Assembly (NCBI GenBank): GCA_039105265.1
Contig: JAPFFF010000009.1
Coordinates: 4,464,001-4,528,000 of the forward strand
Direction: 5' to 3'
Length of the DNA stretch: 64,000 bases
Source of the DNA: Tritrichomonas musculus
Taxonomy: Eukaryota > Parabasalia > Tritrichomonadida > Tritrichomonadidae
Position 1 is the first letter of the stretch, and every line of letters starts with the position of its first letter. This document shows, in pieces, positions 1 to 9,729 of the stretch. Below the pieces are notes generated by a model, which was not told the origin of the DNA, did not search any database, and worked only from the letters and a program-made list of their open reading frames with translations. Position numbers and translations under genes: made by a program.

Positions 1-3000
1 TTGATGAAAAGAATGACCCACCAATCAATATGAAATTAGCTGTTGGATTGACCATTAAATTGCTACTATTTAATGGAAATTCAATATTGTTTAACCAGAT
101 CTTATTTGGTTCGCATTGGTATTCATACGTAGGTGTATTTTTAACATTGAATGATATATTAATTTTAATTTCTTTTTCACTGGCAACATTATTTTTGTTT
201 TCATGATATGTCAAATAGAGGGTTGCCTCATATGCATCAAATGGTTGTTCGAATTGGTAACGAATGCTAGTACTATTTGGTACGCTGAATGTATACTTAA
301 TTCGCGTTAATCTATTCGCTAATGCAGCTAATCTTGATTCAAAAGATTCTATGGTTGCTTTCAAATTTGTGTTCTCAGTTACCAAATTTTCTATCCTTGT
401 CTTCAGTTCATCATAATCACTTTTTAATGCATAATTTGACAAATCAACTGGTTCTGGGATATCACTCTTCAAAGCTAATTCATCTTCTGTTTCTGCTAAT
501 GTTATTGTTATTGGAAGGTATTGATATCTATCATAAATTACTCCACTAACTTCATCCCACACTAATTCAAAATACTCCCCTTCACTTTCAAATCCTTCAG
601 CTTCATGTTGTTTAACGTTATATTCATCATCAGCATATAATTCATTTGTCTTAAATCTGATATCAAAATGGAATATATCACCACTAGTGTCTACTTTATA
701 ACCAACCAAATGTGTACCTTCTTTGAATGGTAAAACGTGAGATGTTACCATTCCGTTTTCTTCATATTCTTCTGGTATTGGACCTGTATTAGGAAATATA
801 TACGTCTTAGTTTCAATTGTGTATTCAGTTGATACATTCAAATTATCTCTCGTGATGTAATTCTTCAAATCATCTCTCAAAGCATAAGTGTTCGACACAT
901 ATCTTGCTGAATAAGCGTTTTTGTCTGTTGGTTCGATATTTTTGGTTATTGAACATGATAAAATTTCCGGTGTTTCACCACTTCCTGGATTGATTAATTC
1001 ATGGGAGCTATACAGAATCCAAAGACCAGAATTACTTCCTTCGATACGAATTATCTGAGAGGGTTGTTCGTCATCGTCATTGTACGAATAATCTATGTGA
1101 ACATAATGAGCCGTATAGAAATTGTTTGATGAGACAATATCCAACCCATATTGCTCAATCATTTCATGATATGTGTCGTAATCCAAATCAGGAATTGTAT
1201 TATTGACGATTTTGAATTGAATAGTTGTTTGCCCCTCAATAATCTCAGGAATTATGCTTTTCAGAGCATAATTGGTTAAATCAACAGGTTCAGGTATATC
1301 TTTCTTTAATGCATACTCCTTTAGTACATCATTGACCTCATCAACCGTGGGGTATTCATTTATGATTGTAGCTAGTGAAGCATCATTAGATTTGGTCTGT
1401 TCATGGATAGCATCAATTTTATTATGAAGAGCATTAATGTCACAGGTATATGCTAAATCATTTGGTGTAAATGACATCCTCCTAACACAAGTATTCTCCT
1501 TAATAGTGATAGTGTTGACTTTAACATTTTGGGGATTAGGTATGATTATAGTCTTATCATTGAGAGTGCATGTTGGGAAGTAATCGCAACCTTCATATTG
1601 ACTAACACTACCATTCTCTATAGTAATTGAAACACTATATTCCTCATAGTCTATATCATTGAATTCGCTAATAAACATTAACATCAGCCTAACTTTGATA
1701 GTTCCCTTTGTAATCACATCTTCAGCTTCAAGATGAACATCCTTATTGACTAGCTTACCAACAATATCAATAGTGTCATCTCTAACTAAATTATTTTTGG
1801 CAATATAGATATCATCAAGTAGGGTTGTATTAAATTCAACCTCATTTATTTTTTCAGCTAATAGTCTAAATGCTGGTTTCAATGACTCCCTGAAGTGGTT
1901 GCATAAATCGATAGCATCTCTATAGGTTGTAATGGTTGTTGAGGGGTTGTTAACATCATCAGTATATTCGACAGCAACTTTGTCTGCATCGCACCAATTT
2001 ATGATTGGAGTTAAATCAGTTGTAGTTGACCTTGCTATTTTTAATGGAGGTAGGTTGCTTCCATCACCTAGATGATATAAAGCTTGCTCACCTTGGGATA
2101 TACCTTCAATAGTTGAATCTATACCAGCTTTAGTGATTGTGAACCCTGTTCGAAACAACGTCAATCCAACATTGGCTATGCTACCAGCCGTGCCGATGAC
2201 TCCAAATGCCAGGGCTACATTTGATACGATTCGAACCTGGTCGATATCATCTTGCAAGTGTTGAGTAATTCTTTTAGTCTCACCCATTTCTGCATTTAAT
2301 GTATCCACTCTACTGGTCAAATCTTTAACATCATAACTAACTACATCAAAGTTGTTAGTGAGTACATTCAAATCACTCCTCATGGTAGTAATATTATCAG
2401 CCGTAATGACCTTAGATGATGTTATATTGTAATCAGTATATAAGGTTGTCGCGGCATCTGGTCTCGGGAGTACTTCATAATATTGTTGGTCGATTATATA
2501 TTTGAATGCGTTAGTTGATGGGTCCCAATTCACTTCATCAATGGGGTCAGTGAAATCTTTCTTCAAATATAGTTCAATATTTTTGGTATCTGTATTAATT
2601 TTAGTAGTAGAATATTCATAGCTAATCTTCTCAATCGTATCGAGGACAGGGATGACATCAACATATACCTTGCCATTCTTTTGAGCATGGAACCCATCTG
2701 GTTTGAATGATAACCTAGTGCCAGTAATCGAATCCCCCAAATATATATCCAAATATATCTTATCAATCAGGTCGGTTCGAATTCCCTCGGTGTTATCCAT
2801 TGATAAATATAAAATGATGGTACCATAATACCCTGGATGTAACGAGTTCGATAGACCATCTGTTAAATGGTTCTCGTAAGCACATGTCATATTCCATTCA
2901 CTACCATCTCTAATAGTACCATCATTCATTTGAATTTTGAATACATGTTTATAGTTTTTCAATAGCGAATGCATCAAACCATTCCCTTCATTTGTAATTA

Positions 3001-5515
3001 TCGACTCGTGCAAATCTGTTTGCTTAATAGTTATCCAGCAACCGTAGCAATCGTTAGTTTTCTTACTGGGTCGAAGATTCCATTTGGTGATAACTTTAGA
3101 ATTGAGTCTGCCTTGGATATTATTACCTGTCCAATAGCCCCTATTGGCATGGGTCTCATCAGCACACCATTTCAATGACCAATGGTTACCAAAACAATGT
3201 TCTGTAAACTTGAATTCGAGTTGGTCTGGTATAGTATAATCATCAGGCACCTCAAATATAATTTTGTAGTAATCCTCATCCTGTATAATGTAATCCTGAA
3301 TAATGGATGGCTTATAGAAGTAGTGGACATCACTTTTATGAAGCTTCAACGCATTATCAGCAATTATGGTTTTACATTTAATAGGCTTATCCGTTTTCAA
3401 TAGAGTTGGTGTGTATTCATTCATAATTGATAACTCTCCATTGAGGAATAGCTTATATGGATGAAATGGTAGCTTTTTATCAAATGCTATATAAAACTTA
3501 CCATCGAGGTCATTTTGGTCAGCAGGTCCAATGGCTCTTGTTGCGATTAAAGAACTATCATTGATAATACAGAAATTTTGATACGAATCAAATTTGATTA
3601 CTGGACACAGTATCTTATTATTTTTGGATACAATATAGAACTCTTTAATATATCTACCTTTGCTATCATATATAACATTCTTTCGTAACACAATTTTGAA
3701 AATTGGTCTATTGTAGCTGAGGAAGGCTTGTTTTTGTTCATCAGGAACATTAATAACTAATAGGTTACATTCGATATTATTAATGGTATTTGTTAATGAA
3801 GATACATCCTTGTTTGTAATTATGAATTCATCGATACCTGCCTCACTGGCAAAATTTGAATCGCCTGCGGGTATCTCATCCAATCTATCCATGACATAAT
3901 TATGAGCCTCACATAAATTATTCACCAAATCAATCGTATCAACAAATACTGATGCTACATCCAATAATGGGTTATCATCCGTTAGTATATCAATCTCATC
4001 ACTAAGGGGTGTTGGTTTAGCTTTCTTCTTGAGGCGAGCTGCTATAGCTGCATGCTCTCTCTTCATCTCTTCAAATTTCAATTTATGCTCCATGGGACTA
4101 AGCTTCTTATAGGTCTTCTCCTCATTGAATATTATTTTGATTCCATATATTATTAACATTAGGGTTATTGAAAATACTCCTGCACATATTTGGAAGTTGT
4201 CAGATTCTTGTAACCATCTAATGAAACTACCAAAGTTATCAAATACTTTATGTACTGTAGATGAATCGATTGTTGGTAGTGCATCAACAACCCTATCCTT
4301 AAATGTGATTAGGTAGCGAACCAGTTTACCAGATGTATCTACTGTATAATGCCAGATGTATCCTGAATTGTTATATAATGATTCCATCAATGATGTGGCT
4401 GTATTGTATGTTACCTTACTCATAGATGATACCCCTGAGAGTGTGTATGATAATAGCTTACCAGTTATAGAGAATGTACTTTTCAATAGAAGTAGCATAA
4501 AACTTGATGTCTTGACCACTACATTGATAACTTTATCCATGTTATCGTGACTAATAGGTGACTTGTTTTCAATCAGTGTATCCACATCTTCGATATCATA
4601 CTCCTTATTATCATCTGGGTTCACGATGACATCATATTTGGTTGGCTCGACTGGGAGGTCATCACCTGATGGAGCTTTTTGACACTTCACTTTGCGTATC
4701 TCATATCTATCATTTATTTTTAGGACAACGAGGTACTCCATATTCTCAAGTGTATTCAAGAGATTTGTTATATCACTATTGGAAGCAGTTGATATATCAT
4801 TTTGAAGACCATTCAATATTTGTAATAGGTTTGCATTATTGGTATTGAGACTGGTGAATAGATTGGCATATGTTTTGATATTATTTGTTGCATTGAGATT
4901 ATTTGATAATGAGGAGCCAAATAAATTCAGTTGACCATTAGGATATATATCTGTATTCTCAAATCCGGATTTCTTCACAAACCCATTCATGTTAGATAAT
5001 AGTGATTGAATCGAAGTATTGGATGAGTTGTATGTTTTGATGACATCATTTATACTTGACGGATTGTGTGGTTGAATTATGTTGTTGTTATCGATATAAT
5101 TCATTTGACTCAATGATATATCTGTGTTCGCCAAATCACTCAAATCGACTCCACCTATATTTAGGTCATGTATATATTTGGTCAGATTATTAAAATTGGT
5201 TCTCAATAACTCCATCAGTTTATTATAAGTGGTACAATATTGTGTATTTGTAGCACCATCAGCGAAGACAGGTAAGCTTTGCCCACCAGTAATAGTTAGA
5301 TCTTTAAATGAATCAATTTTGAAGTCTTTTCCTAATGCCATTTGGTCAACTTCAGCTTTGCTATATATATTATTGAATGCGACTGGTTCACCATCCTCTC
5401 GTGTGAAACTGAATTGTTCGTTACCTTCATCATCTTCAGCTACTTCTATCGACAAACCTTTATCCTTTAACTTGGTTGCTTCATTACAACGAAAAGCATA
5501 TGGTACAATAGACAT
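1..5515 (-). CDS. Giant Maverick structural-type protein, 3' end outside window
   Basis: Reading frame on the minus strand from the ATG at 5515 to beyond position 1, at least 1838 codons and open throughout as far as I read it. The product starts MSIVPYAFRCNEATKL. It has a hydrophobic segment near residues 440-463 followed by a Lys/Glu-rich stretch, and a second Gly/Ala-rich hydrophobic segment near 1100-1122. In the last third the phrase DIPEPVDL-NYALKS occurs twice (near residues 1410 and 1690), followed by a heptad-like region. Such NYALKSDI phrases are typical of phage tail-fibre and trichomonad Maverick proteins. Many beta-rich, Asn/Thr/Asp-rich stretches suggest a large virion or fibre-like protein. 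It diverges from the next gene with 16 bp between the start codons. The exact function is unknown. Confidence 0.7.
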   Translation of the reverse strand, partial: MSIVPYAFRCNEATKLKDKGLSIEVAEDDEGNEQFSFTREDGEPVAFNNIYSKAEVDQMALGKDFKIDSFKDLTITGGQSLPVFADGATNTQYCTTYNKLMELLRTNFNNLTKYIHDLNIGGVDLSDLANTDISLSQMNYIDNNNIIQPHNPSSINDVIKTYNSSNTSIQSLLSNMNGFVKKSGFENTDIYPNGQLNLFGSSLSNNLNATNNIKTYANLFTSLNTNNANLLQILNGLQNDISTASNSDITNLLNTLENMEYLVVLKINDRYEIRKVKCQKAPSGDDLPVEPTKYDVIVNPDDNKEYDIEDVDTLIENKSPISHDNMDKVINVVVKTSSFMLLLLKSTFSITGKLLSYTLSGVSSMSKVTYNTATSLMESLYNNSGYIWHYTVDTSGKLVRYLITFKDRVVDALPTIDSSTVHKVFDNFGSFIRWLQESDNFQICAGVFSITLMLIIYGIKIIFNEEKTYKKLSPMEHKLKFEEMKREHAAIAARLKKKAKPTPLSDEIDILTDDNPLLDVASVFVDTIDLVNNLCEAHNYVMDRLDEIPAGDSNFASEAGIDEFIITNKDVSSLTNTINNIECNLLVINVPDEQKQAFLSYNRPIFKIVLRKNVIYDSKGRYIKEFYIVSKNNKILCPVIKFDSYQNFCIINDSSLIATRAIGPADQNDLDGKFYIAFDKKLPFHPYKLFLNGELSIMNEYTPTLLKTDKPIKCKTIIADNALKLHKSDVHYFYKPSIIQDYIIQDEDYYKIIFEVPDDYTIPDQLEFKFTEHCFGNHWSLKWCADETHANRGYWTGNNIQGRLNSKVITKWNLRPSKKTNDCYGCWITIKQTDLHESIITNEGNGLMHSLLKNYKHVFKIQMNDGTIRDGSEWNMTCAYENHLTDGLSNSLHPGYYGTIILYLSMDNTEGIRTDLIDKIYLDIYLGDSITGTRLSFKPDGFHAQKNGKVYVDVIPVLDTIEKISYEYSTTKINTDTKNIELYLKKDFTDPIDEVNWDPSTNAFKYIIDQQYYEVLPRPDAATTLYTDYNITSSKVITADNITTMRSDLNVLTNNFDVVSYDVKDLTSRVDTLNAEMGETKRITQHLQDDIDQVRIVSNVALAFGVIGTAGSIANVGLTLFRTGFTITKAGIDSTIEGISQGEQALYHLGDGSNLPPLKIARSTTTDLTPIINWCDADKVAVEYTDDVNNPSTTITTYRDAIDLCNHFRESLKPAFRLLAEKINEVEFNTTLLDDIYIAKNNLVRDDTIDIVGKLVNKDVHLEAEDVITKGTIKVRLMLMFISEFNDIDYEEYSVSITIENGSVSQYEGCDYFPTCTLNDKTIIIPNPQNVKVNTITIKENTCVRRMSFTPNDLAYTCDINALHNKIDAIHEQTKSNDASLATIINEYPTVDEVNDVLKEYALKKDIPEPVDLTNYALKSIIPEIIEGQTTIQFKIVNNTIPDLDYDTYHEMIEQYGLDIVSSNNFYTAHYVHIDYSYNDDDEQPSQIIRIEGSNSGLWILYSSHELINPGSGETPEILSCSITKNIEPTDKNAYSARYVSNTYALRDDLKNYITRDNLNVSTEYTIETKTYIFPNTGPIPEEYEENGMVTSHVLPFKEGTHLVGYKVDTSGDIFHFDIRFKTNELYADDEYNVKQHEAEGFESEGEYFELVWDEVSGVIYDRYQYLPITITLAETEDELALKSDIPEPVDLSNYALKSDYDELKTRIENLVTENTNLKATIESFESRLAALANRLTRIKYTFSVPNSTSIRYQFEQPFDAYEATLYLTYHENKNNVASEKEIKINISFNVKNTPTYEYQCEPNKIWLNNIEFPLNSSNLMVNPTANFILIGGSFFSS

Positions 5516-5531
5516 TTTAACAGATAGTAAA

Positions 5532-6278
5532 ATGTTGTGTTCAGTTAATAGTAATGCAACAGATTATAGTCTGGTGAAGCTAAATGTAGACATACCTTGG
5601 AAATGTGATTATGTGAAGTATTATGTTTCATCAATCAATACAAAGGGGAATATATTGATAGTAACTAAGGATGACTATTTGGTGTTTTCATATGAGGACG
5701 GAAATAATGAACGTTCGCTGATGATAGAATTTAAAGACACATATTATTACTCAATGCTTGGATTGGTTAAATACTTGAATAGTTGTCAAAACATAATTGT
5801 GTTCAAAAATATTGATGGTAGGACAATGAGTTTATCGAGTCAGCATAAAGTATCGTTCATTAGAGGTTCTCATAGAGCTAAACTGATAACAGGATTATAT
5901 AGTATAAAGAATGAAGTTGTTATACCTGCCAACAATGAGATAGTTGTACCTGATTTGCCAATATTGGATTATGCCAATAGATTATATCTCGTATCACTAC
6001 AAGGTCAAGCTGTACATAGTATTATAGGAGAACATGAATATACACCATCCGTGATTGCAACTGTTGATACTGTTATAGAACCACAGGCACCTATTATAAT
6101 TGATTACGATTCATCTAAACCAATCAAAATTAAAACATTTACCGATTCACTAAAACACATCGAAATGAGGCTAGTAGATTTCATGTACCAACCTGTCATA
6201 TTAAAGTCTCCATTATTTGTCAACATTAAAATTAAACCTGCAGGGACAACTAATATTGACGCACCAACAAATCATTAA
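5532..6278 (+). CDS. Maverick small protein, possibly minor capsid (jelly-roll) type
   Basis: A 248-residue frame starting MLCSVNSNATDYSLVKL. I chose the ATG at 5532 because everything upstream in the same frame overlaps the start of the giant minus-strand gene. The protein is rich in predicted beta strands, has no signal peptide or membrane segment, and ends with the pattern HIEMRLVDFMYQPVILKSPL followed by a hydrophobic strand. A closing strand of this type is seen in single jelly-roll minor capsid (penton-like) proteins of Polintons and relatives. The divergent pairing with the giant gene suggests shared late expression. The capsid assignment is a weak inference; membership in the element is much firmer. 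Confidence 0.55.
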   Translation: MLCSVNSNATDYSLVKLNVDIPWKCDYVKYYVSSINTKGNILIVTKDDYLVFSYEDGNNERSLMIEFKDTYYYSMLGLVKYLNSCQNIIVFKNIDGRTMSLSSQHKVSFIRGSHRAKLITGLYSIKNEVVIPANNEIVVPDLPILDYANRLYLVSLQGQAVHSIIGEHEYTPSVIATVDTVIEPQAPIIIDYDSSKPIKIKTFTDSLKHIEMRLVDFMYQPVILKSPLFVNIKIKPAGTTNIDAPTNH

Positions 6279-6339
6279 GCTTTGATTCAATTAAAGATTT
6301 ATTTTTGAGTAGGTATCGGGTGTACATGAAGTGGTTGTA

Positions 6340-6790
6340 TGAGATGATTACATGAATGAGATGAGTTGCGATACAAGATATGGGAGATGGTTTGCATTAG
6401 TGGATGTATGAGATGGGTTGCTGTAGAAGTATTCTAGATGGGTTGCATGAGATGGGTTGCTGGTAGTATTACTGGTAGTGCTTGTTCCATTTTGGGGTTG
6501 CATAAGATGGGTTGCTGTAGAAGTATTCTAGATGGGTTGCATAAGATGGGTTGCTGGTAGTATTACTGGTAGTGCTTGTTCCATTTTGGGGTTGCATAAG
6601 ATGGGTTGCTGTAGGAGTATTCTAGATAGGTTGCATGAGATGGGTTGCTGTAGAAGTATGCTAGATGGGTTGCATAAGATGGGTTGCTGTAGAAGTATTC
6701 TAGATGGGTTGCATAAGATGGGTTGCTGTAGGAGTATTCTAGATAGGTTGCATAAGATGGGTTGCTGTAGAAGTATTCTAGATGGGTTGG
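6340..6790. repeat. Minisatellite near the Maverick end, main unit 39 bp
   Basis: Tandem G-rich array built from a 25-bp block (agatgggttgctgtagaag then tattct) and a 14-bp block (agatgggttgcata), together 39 bp. A longer variant, with an added ggtagtattactggtag-type insert and a ccattttgggg segment, occurs at about 6455-6500 and again at 6550-6600. The left edge decays gradually from about 6340. Because 39 is a multiple of three, frames stay open on both strands (6532-6810 plus, 6563-6841 minus) and give 13-residue periodic peptides. These are best read as by-products of the repeat. The array lies just inside the terminal inverted repeat. Confidence 0.85.
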
Positions 6791-6795
6791 TATTA

Positions 6796-7075
6796 AGTAG
6801 TTATACATAGTGAAGGGGGGATAGATAACTAGTATAAGCAAAGAGGCTCTCTAGCTTTGATAGCTTCCTGGATGTTGGGTGGTTGGGTGGGTGTAGCTTG
6901 GGTCTGGGTGGGTGTAGGTTCATCATAGCGCGGGAGCATTGTGCGAGCGTGTTATGATGCCAAACAGACATCTCCAAACAGACCTTAATTACCGTCTCTT
7001 CAGGAAGCTATCAAAGCTAGAGAGCCTCTTTGCTTATACTAGTTATCTATCCCCCCTTCACTATGTATAACTACT
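6796..7075. repeat. Perfect 75-bp inverted repeat with 130-bp loop at the Maverick end
   Basis: The left arm 6796-6870 and right arm 7001-7075 are exact reverse complements over 75 bp: the left starts agtagttatacatagtgaag, the right ends ctatgtataactact. The 130-bp loop is unusually G+C-rich for the window (gtgggtgtaggtt, tagcgcgggagcattgtgcg). It may be a folded terminal inverted repeat of the Maverick, two element ends brought head to head, or a separate 280-bp foldback element. No clear 6-bp target duplication is seen around 6796/7075. Confidence 0.85.
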
Positions 7076-7140
7076 CTTGATATATAAACGAAATCGAAAG
7101 TTCGTTTATAAAATCACTTTTAAATTATGAGATCAAATGA

Positions 7141-7990
7141 TGATAAGAAATGGATCAAGAAGTAGATGATCTTTTGGTTAAACAAGAAATAAAATCAAAA
7201 GAAAATAGCACACCACATAAAAATATTTGATGAATATGAATCAATATTTCAAAAAGATATTACATCTTTCCAACCATGCTTTCGTTTTTTTTTTTTTTCG
7301 TGAATCTTACTAAAGCAAATGGATGTTCTTTTATCTGTAAAGATTCAAAAAAAGGAAAACAATAATACTTTAAGTTTGTATGCTAATTTTATGGAACTAA
7401 GAATTAATATTCAACAAATTGTCCTGTATATGTTTATTTTTCGAAAAGAAAATAGTATTTCTTATAGTAGATCATGTTGATATCATAATCACAGTTTGGA
7501 GGAAATGTTAGTCAATACAAAATTCAATCTCTTAACAAGTGATGATAAAAAAAAATTTCAGATTTAAGAAGTGAAGGTTTTTCTGCTGGATTCACAAGAA
7601 GAAAACTTTGATATACATATATTGCATAAATTTTTGTATGAAGTTTCACGTAAGGCACCACAAAAAAATGCCCAAATCAAATTCAAAGTTTAATTGACAA
7701 TTTTGATCAATTTCATGGTGAGTTATCATAATTTTATATGAATAGAATTTTTATTTGTGACAGATTGAGAACACTATCAAAAAGCATATCAAAACTTTAT
7801 TAGTTGAAGAAATATAAGAACAACTAATGGAATTGAATGTTTTTTTGGCAGTTATAAAAATTTAACTGATCATGAAATATTAACAATTGATGTTTGCCTC
7901 AATTCATTGATACTTAGATACAAATTGCTAATAACTAAATCATTACCTATTTTCAATCAAAGAAAATTAAATAAGTTTTTAATATATAAT
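7141..7990 (+). pseudogene. Decayed, internally deleted MULE-type transposase
   Basis: Plus-strand coding relic with many stops and frame changes. Around 7310-7500 pieces read as a zinc-finger of the FAR1/FLYWCH kind found at the start of Mutator-like transposases: ANGCSFICKDSKKGKQ, then NCPVYVYFSKR, then an HNHSLE block, then near 7565 DLRSEGFSAGFTRRKL. Around 7817-7930 a C-terminal block reads RTTNGIECFFGSYKNL followed by a conserved-looking helix. The central catalytic core between them is missing. T. vaginalis is known to carry several MULE lineages. No terminal inverted repeats were recognised. The 7991-8300 stretch that follows has no recognisable coding signal. Confidence 0.5.
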
Positions 7991-8309
7991 GTCTCCACCA
8001 CCACAAGCAACAAATATAGAAACATCATTAAGAGATAACAAAGACAAATATATTTATTACCAACAATTCGGTTTAAGAGTTCTAGATTTCATCAATAAAA
8101 ATTATCCAATGATAAACTACCATTAATGACGTTTGTCCTTGTTATTCAAAAATAAACCTATAAAATAAATATCGATTCCAGAGTGATTGGTTCCTCGTAC
8201 ATGTTATTCAAAAATAAATATGTTTTGTACATCCACATAAATCAATTTATTATCATTCTTCCTTTATTGTCGATAATTTGGATATGTTTACTGCTTGCTT
8301 TAATGAAAA

Positions 8310-9310
8310 ATAAAGATTTAGATTACCTCTCCTTCTCTAACTAGTTTATCAATTGGTACTCTATTCTTTTTACAATATTCTTTGTGTGTTAATATATTAT
8401 CAATTATAGTATTGTTTGGTACTTCTTTCTTTATTGTTTTGATATTTGCAATATGCCAGAACTCTGATTGACAGTTTACTTATATCAAATTGCTTGAAAT
8501 ATTGTTATTAACGATATTTCATTTTCCGCTTTAGTGTTTAGGCTTTTCGCAATTAATTGGGTAAAGTATGTGCTTTCATTCGACAGATATTAGAACTTCT
8601 AATTCAAACGATTTATTAACAGTGTTTATTAGTTCTTTATTTTCATTTTCTTTATTTTATAAGCATCTTATCCGTTCCCTCTTCGATAACTCGCTTAAAG
8701 GATAACAGAACGATTCAACAATTAAAACAAAATAATACAAGAATATTCGATAATTTATTTGTTGATGTATTTTTTATATAAAATCCACTTATTTTGTTCT
8801 TTAACTAGTATATCTAATAAGAGAACAACACAAGGTTATTATCCAAGTCTACAACACAACGATTATATTTAATAGCTCCATAAAATAGCGATCATTTGAT
8901 AGATATCTATAATAATTGAACACATGCTTTAGAAGAAGTAGAGAAACCATTTAATCCTGTAATTGCTTAGTTCTTTAATTTTTACCTCTTTCTAATTATA
9001 AAAGTCCAGAATTGAGAGATTTATTAACACTTTTTGTTATACATGTCCCTAGTTGTATTTTCAATGGTTGTAATGGTTGCTAACTCGTCCCCTAACACTT
9101 GTGGATGCCACTGATTGCACAAATTTGTTACATCACTAATATCGAACTGTACCAAAAGAAGAATTCGTTATAATAGTTAAAAAATTGGCATCTACAGACT
9201 GTTTATTATCTATAATTGTTTTAATTGTGTTGTTTGTGTTATATCTTGAATTAATTTTATTTAATTCTTTGTTTTTGATTTCTTGGTTAATTAAATTCCA
9301 GTAATCTTTT
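8310..9310 (-). pseudogene. Decayed coding relic, unidentified
   Basis: Read on the minus strand, short blocks still look protein-like although interrupted by stops and frame changes. Near 9300-9150 is DYWNLINQEIKNKELNKI followed by NKQSVDANFLTIITNSSF, near 9130-9050 NLCNQWHPQVLGDELATI, near 8700-8600 ENENKELINTVNKSFELE, and near 8430-8320 HKEYCKKNRVPIDKLVRE. No known domain was recognised. Its position between a Maverick end and other relics suggests an element-derived gene. The 9311-9729 stretch beyond it is simple A/T-rich DNA with ttatcattatcatt tracts and nothing else visible. Confidence 0.35.
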
Positions 9311-9729
9311 ATTGATCATCTCAAAAATTTGAAAAAGACCAATGAAAAAGTTTAAAACCATAAATTTTTTTAAAAAAATAATATTTTTTTTTAAAATTCA
9401 AATTATCATTATCATTATTATCATTATTTTTATTGGTACGAAATAACCTTTACTTTTTTTACATCACATTTTTTATTAACGGATTTTTAACGTAACTTTT
9501 TTTAAAATCGTGAAAAAAAGGGTGTATTTTTATTTTTAGACATAAAAACCAAAAAATAATTTTAAAATTTATAAAATCAGTAACATTTATAATGATATTT
9601 TGAGTGATGGGACAAAAAAAGATATTTATGATGAATATTGAGTTTTCTTTACTTAATTCCTCAAAAATTCTCAATGCAATTGATTGGTATTCGCATGTTT
9701 TGTATTTCTGATAATTCAATATTGTTTGA

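Larger units (their letters stand above)
1..7075. mobile_element. Maverick/Polinton right end (partial; left part outside window)
   Basis: A virus-like Maverick (Polinton) whose left part lies outside the window. Seen: a very long minus-strand structural-type frame (1-5515), a short divergent plus-strand gene (5532-6278), a G-rich minisatellite (about 6340-6790) and a perfect 75-bp inverted repeat ending with CTACT at 7075, so the outer end reads AGTAG inward, in line with the AG start typical of Polinton terminal repeats. Base composition differs from the host genes. Trichomonad genomes are known to carry many Mavericks of 15-20 kb. The two genes in view look whole, so the copy is probably young. 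The exact end and the target-site duplication cannot be confirmed without the other end. Family assignment is inference from layout and protein style. Confidence 0.6.

Noticed and set aside
5229-5531. Upstream extension of the small Maverick gene (frame open to 5229)
   Set aside because: This part overlaps the first 95 codons of the giant minus-strand gene, which is clearly the coding strand there; the residues are not protein-like, so I start at 5532.
6532-6841. Two overlapping 92-codon frames on opposite strands
   Set aside because: Both are created by the 39-bp tandem unit being a multiple of three; the peptides simply repeat the array.
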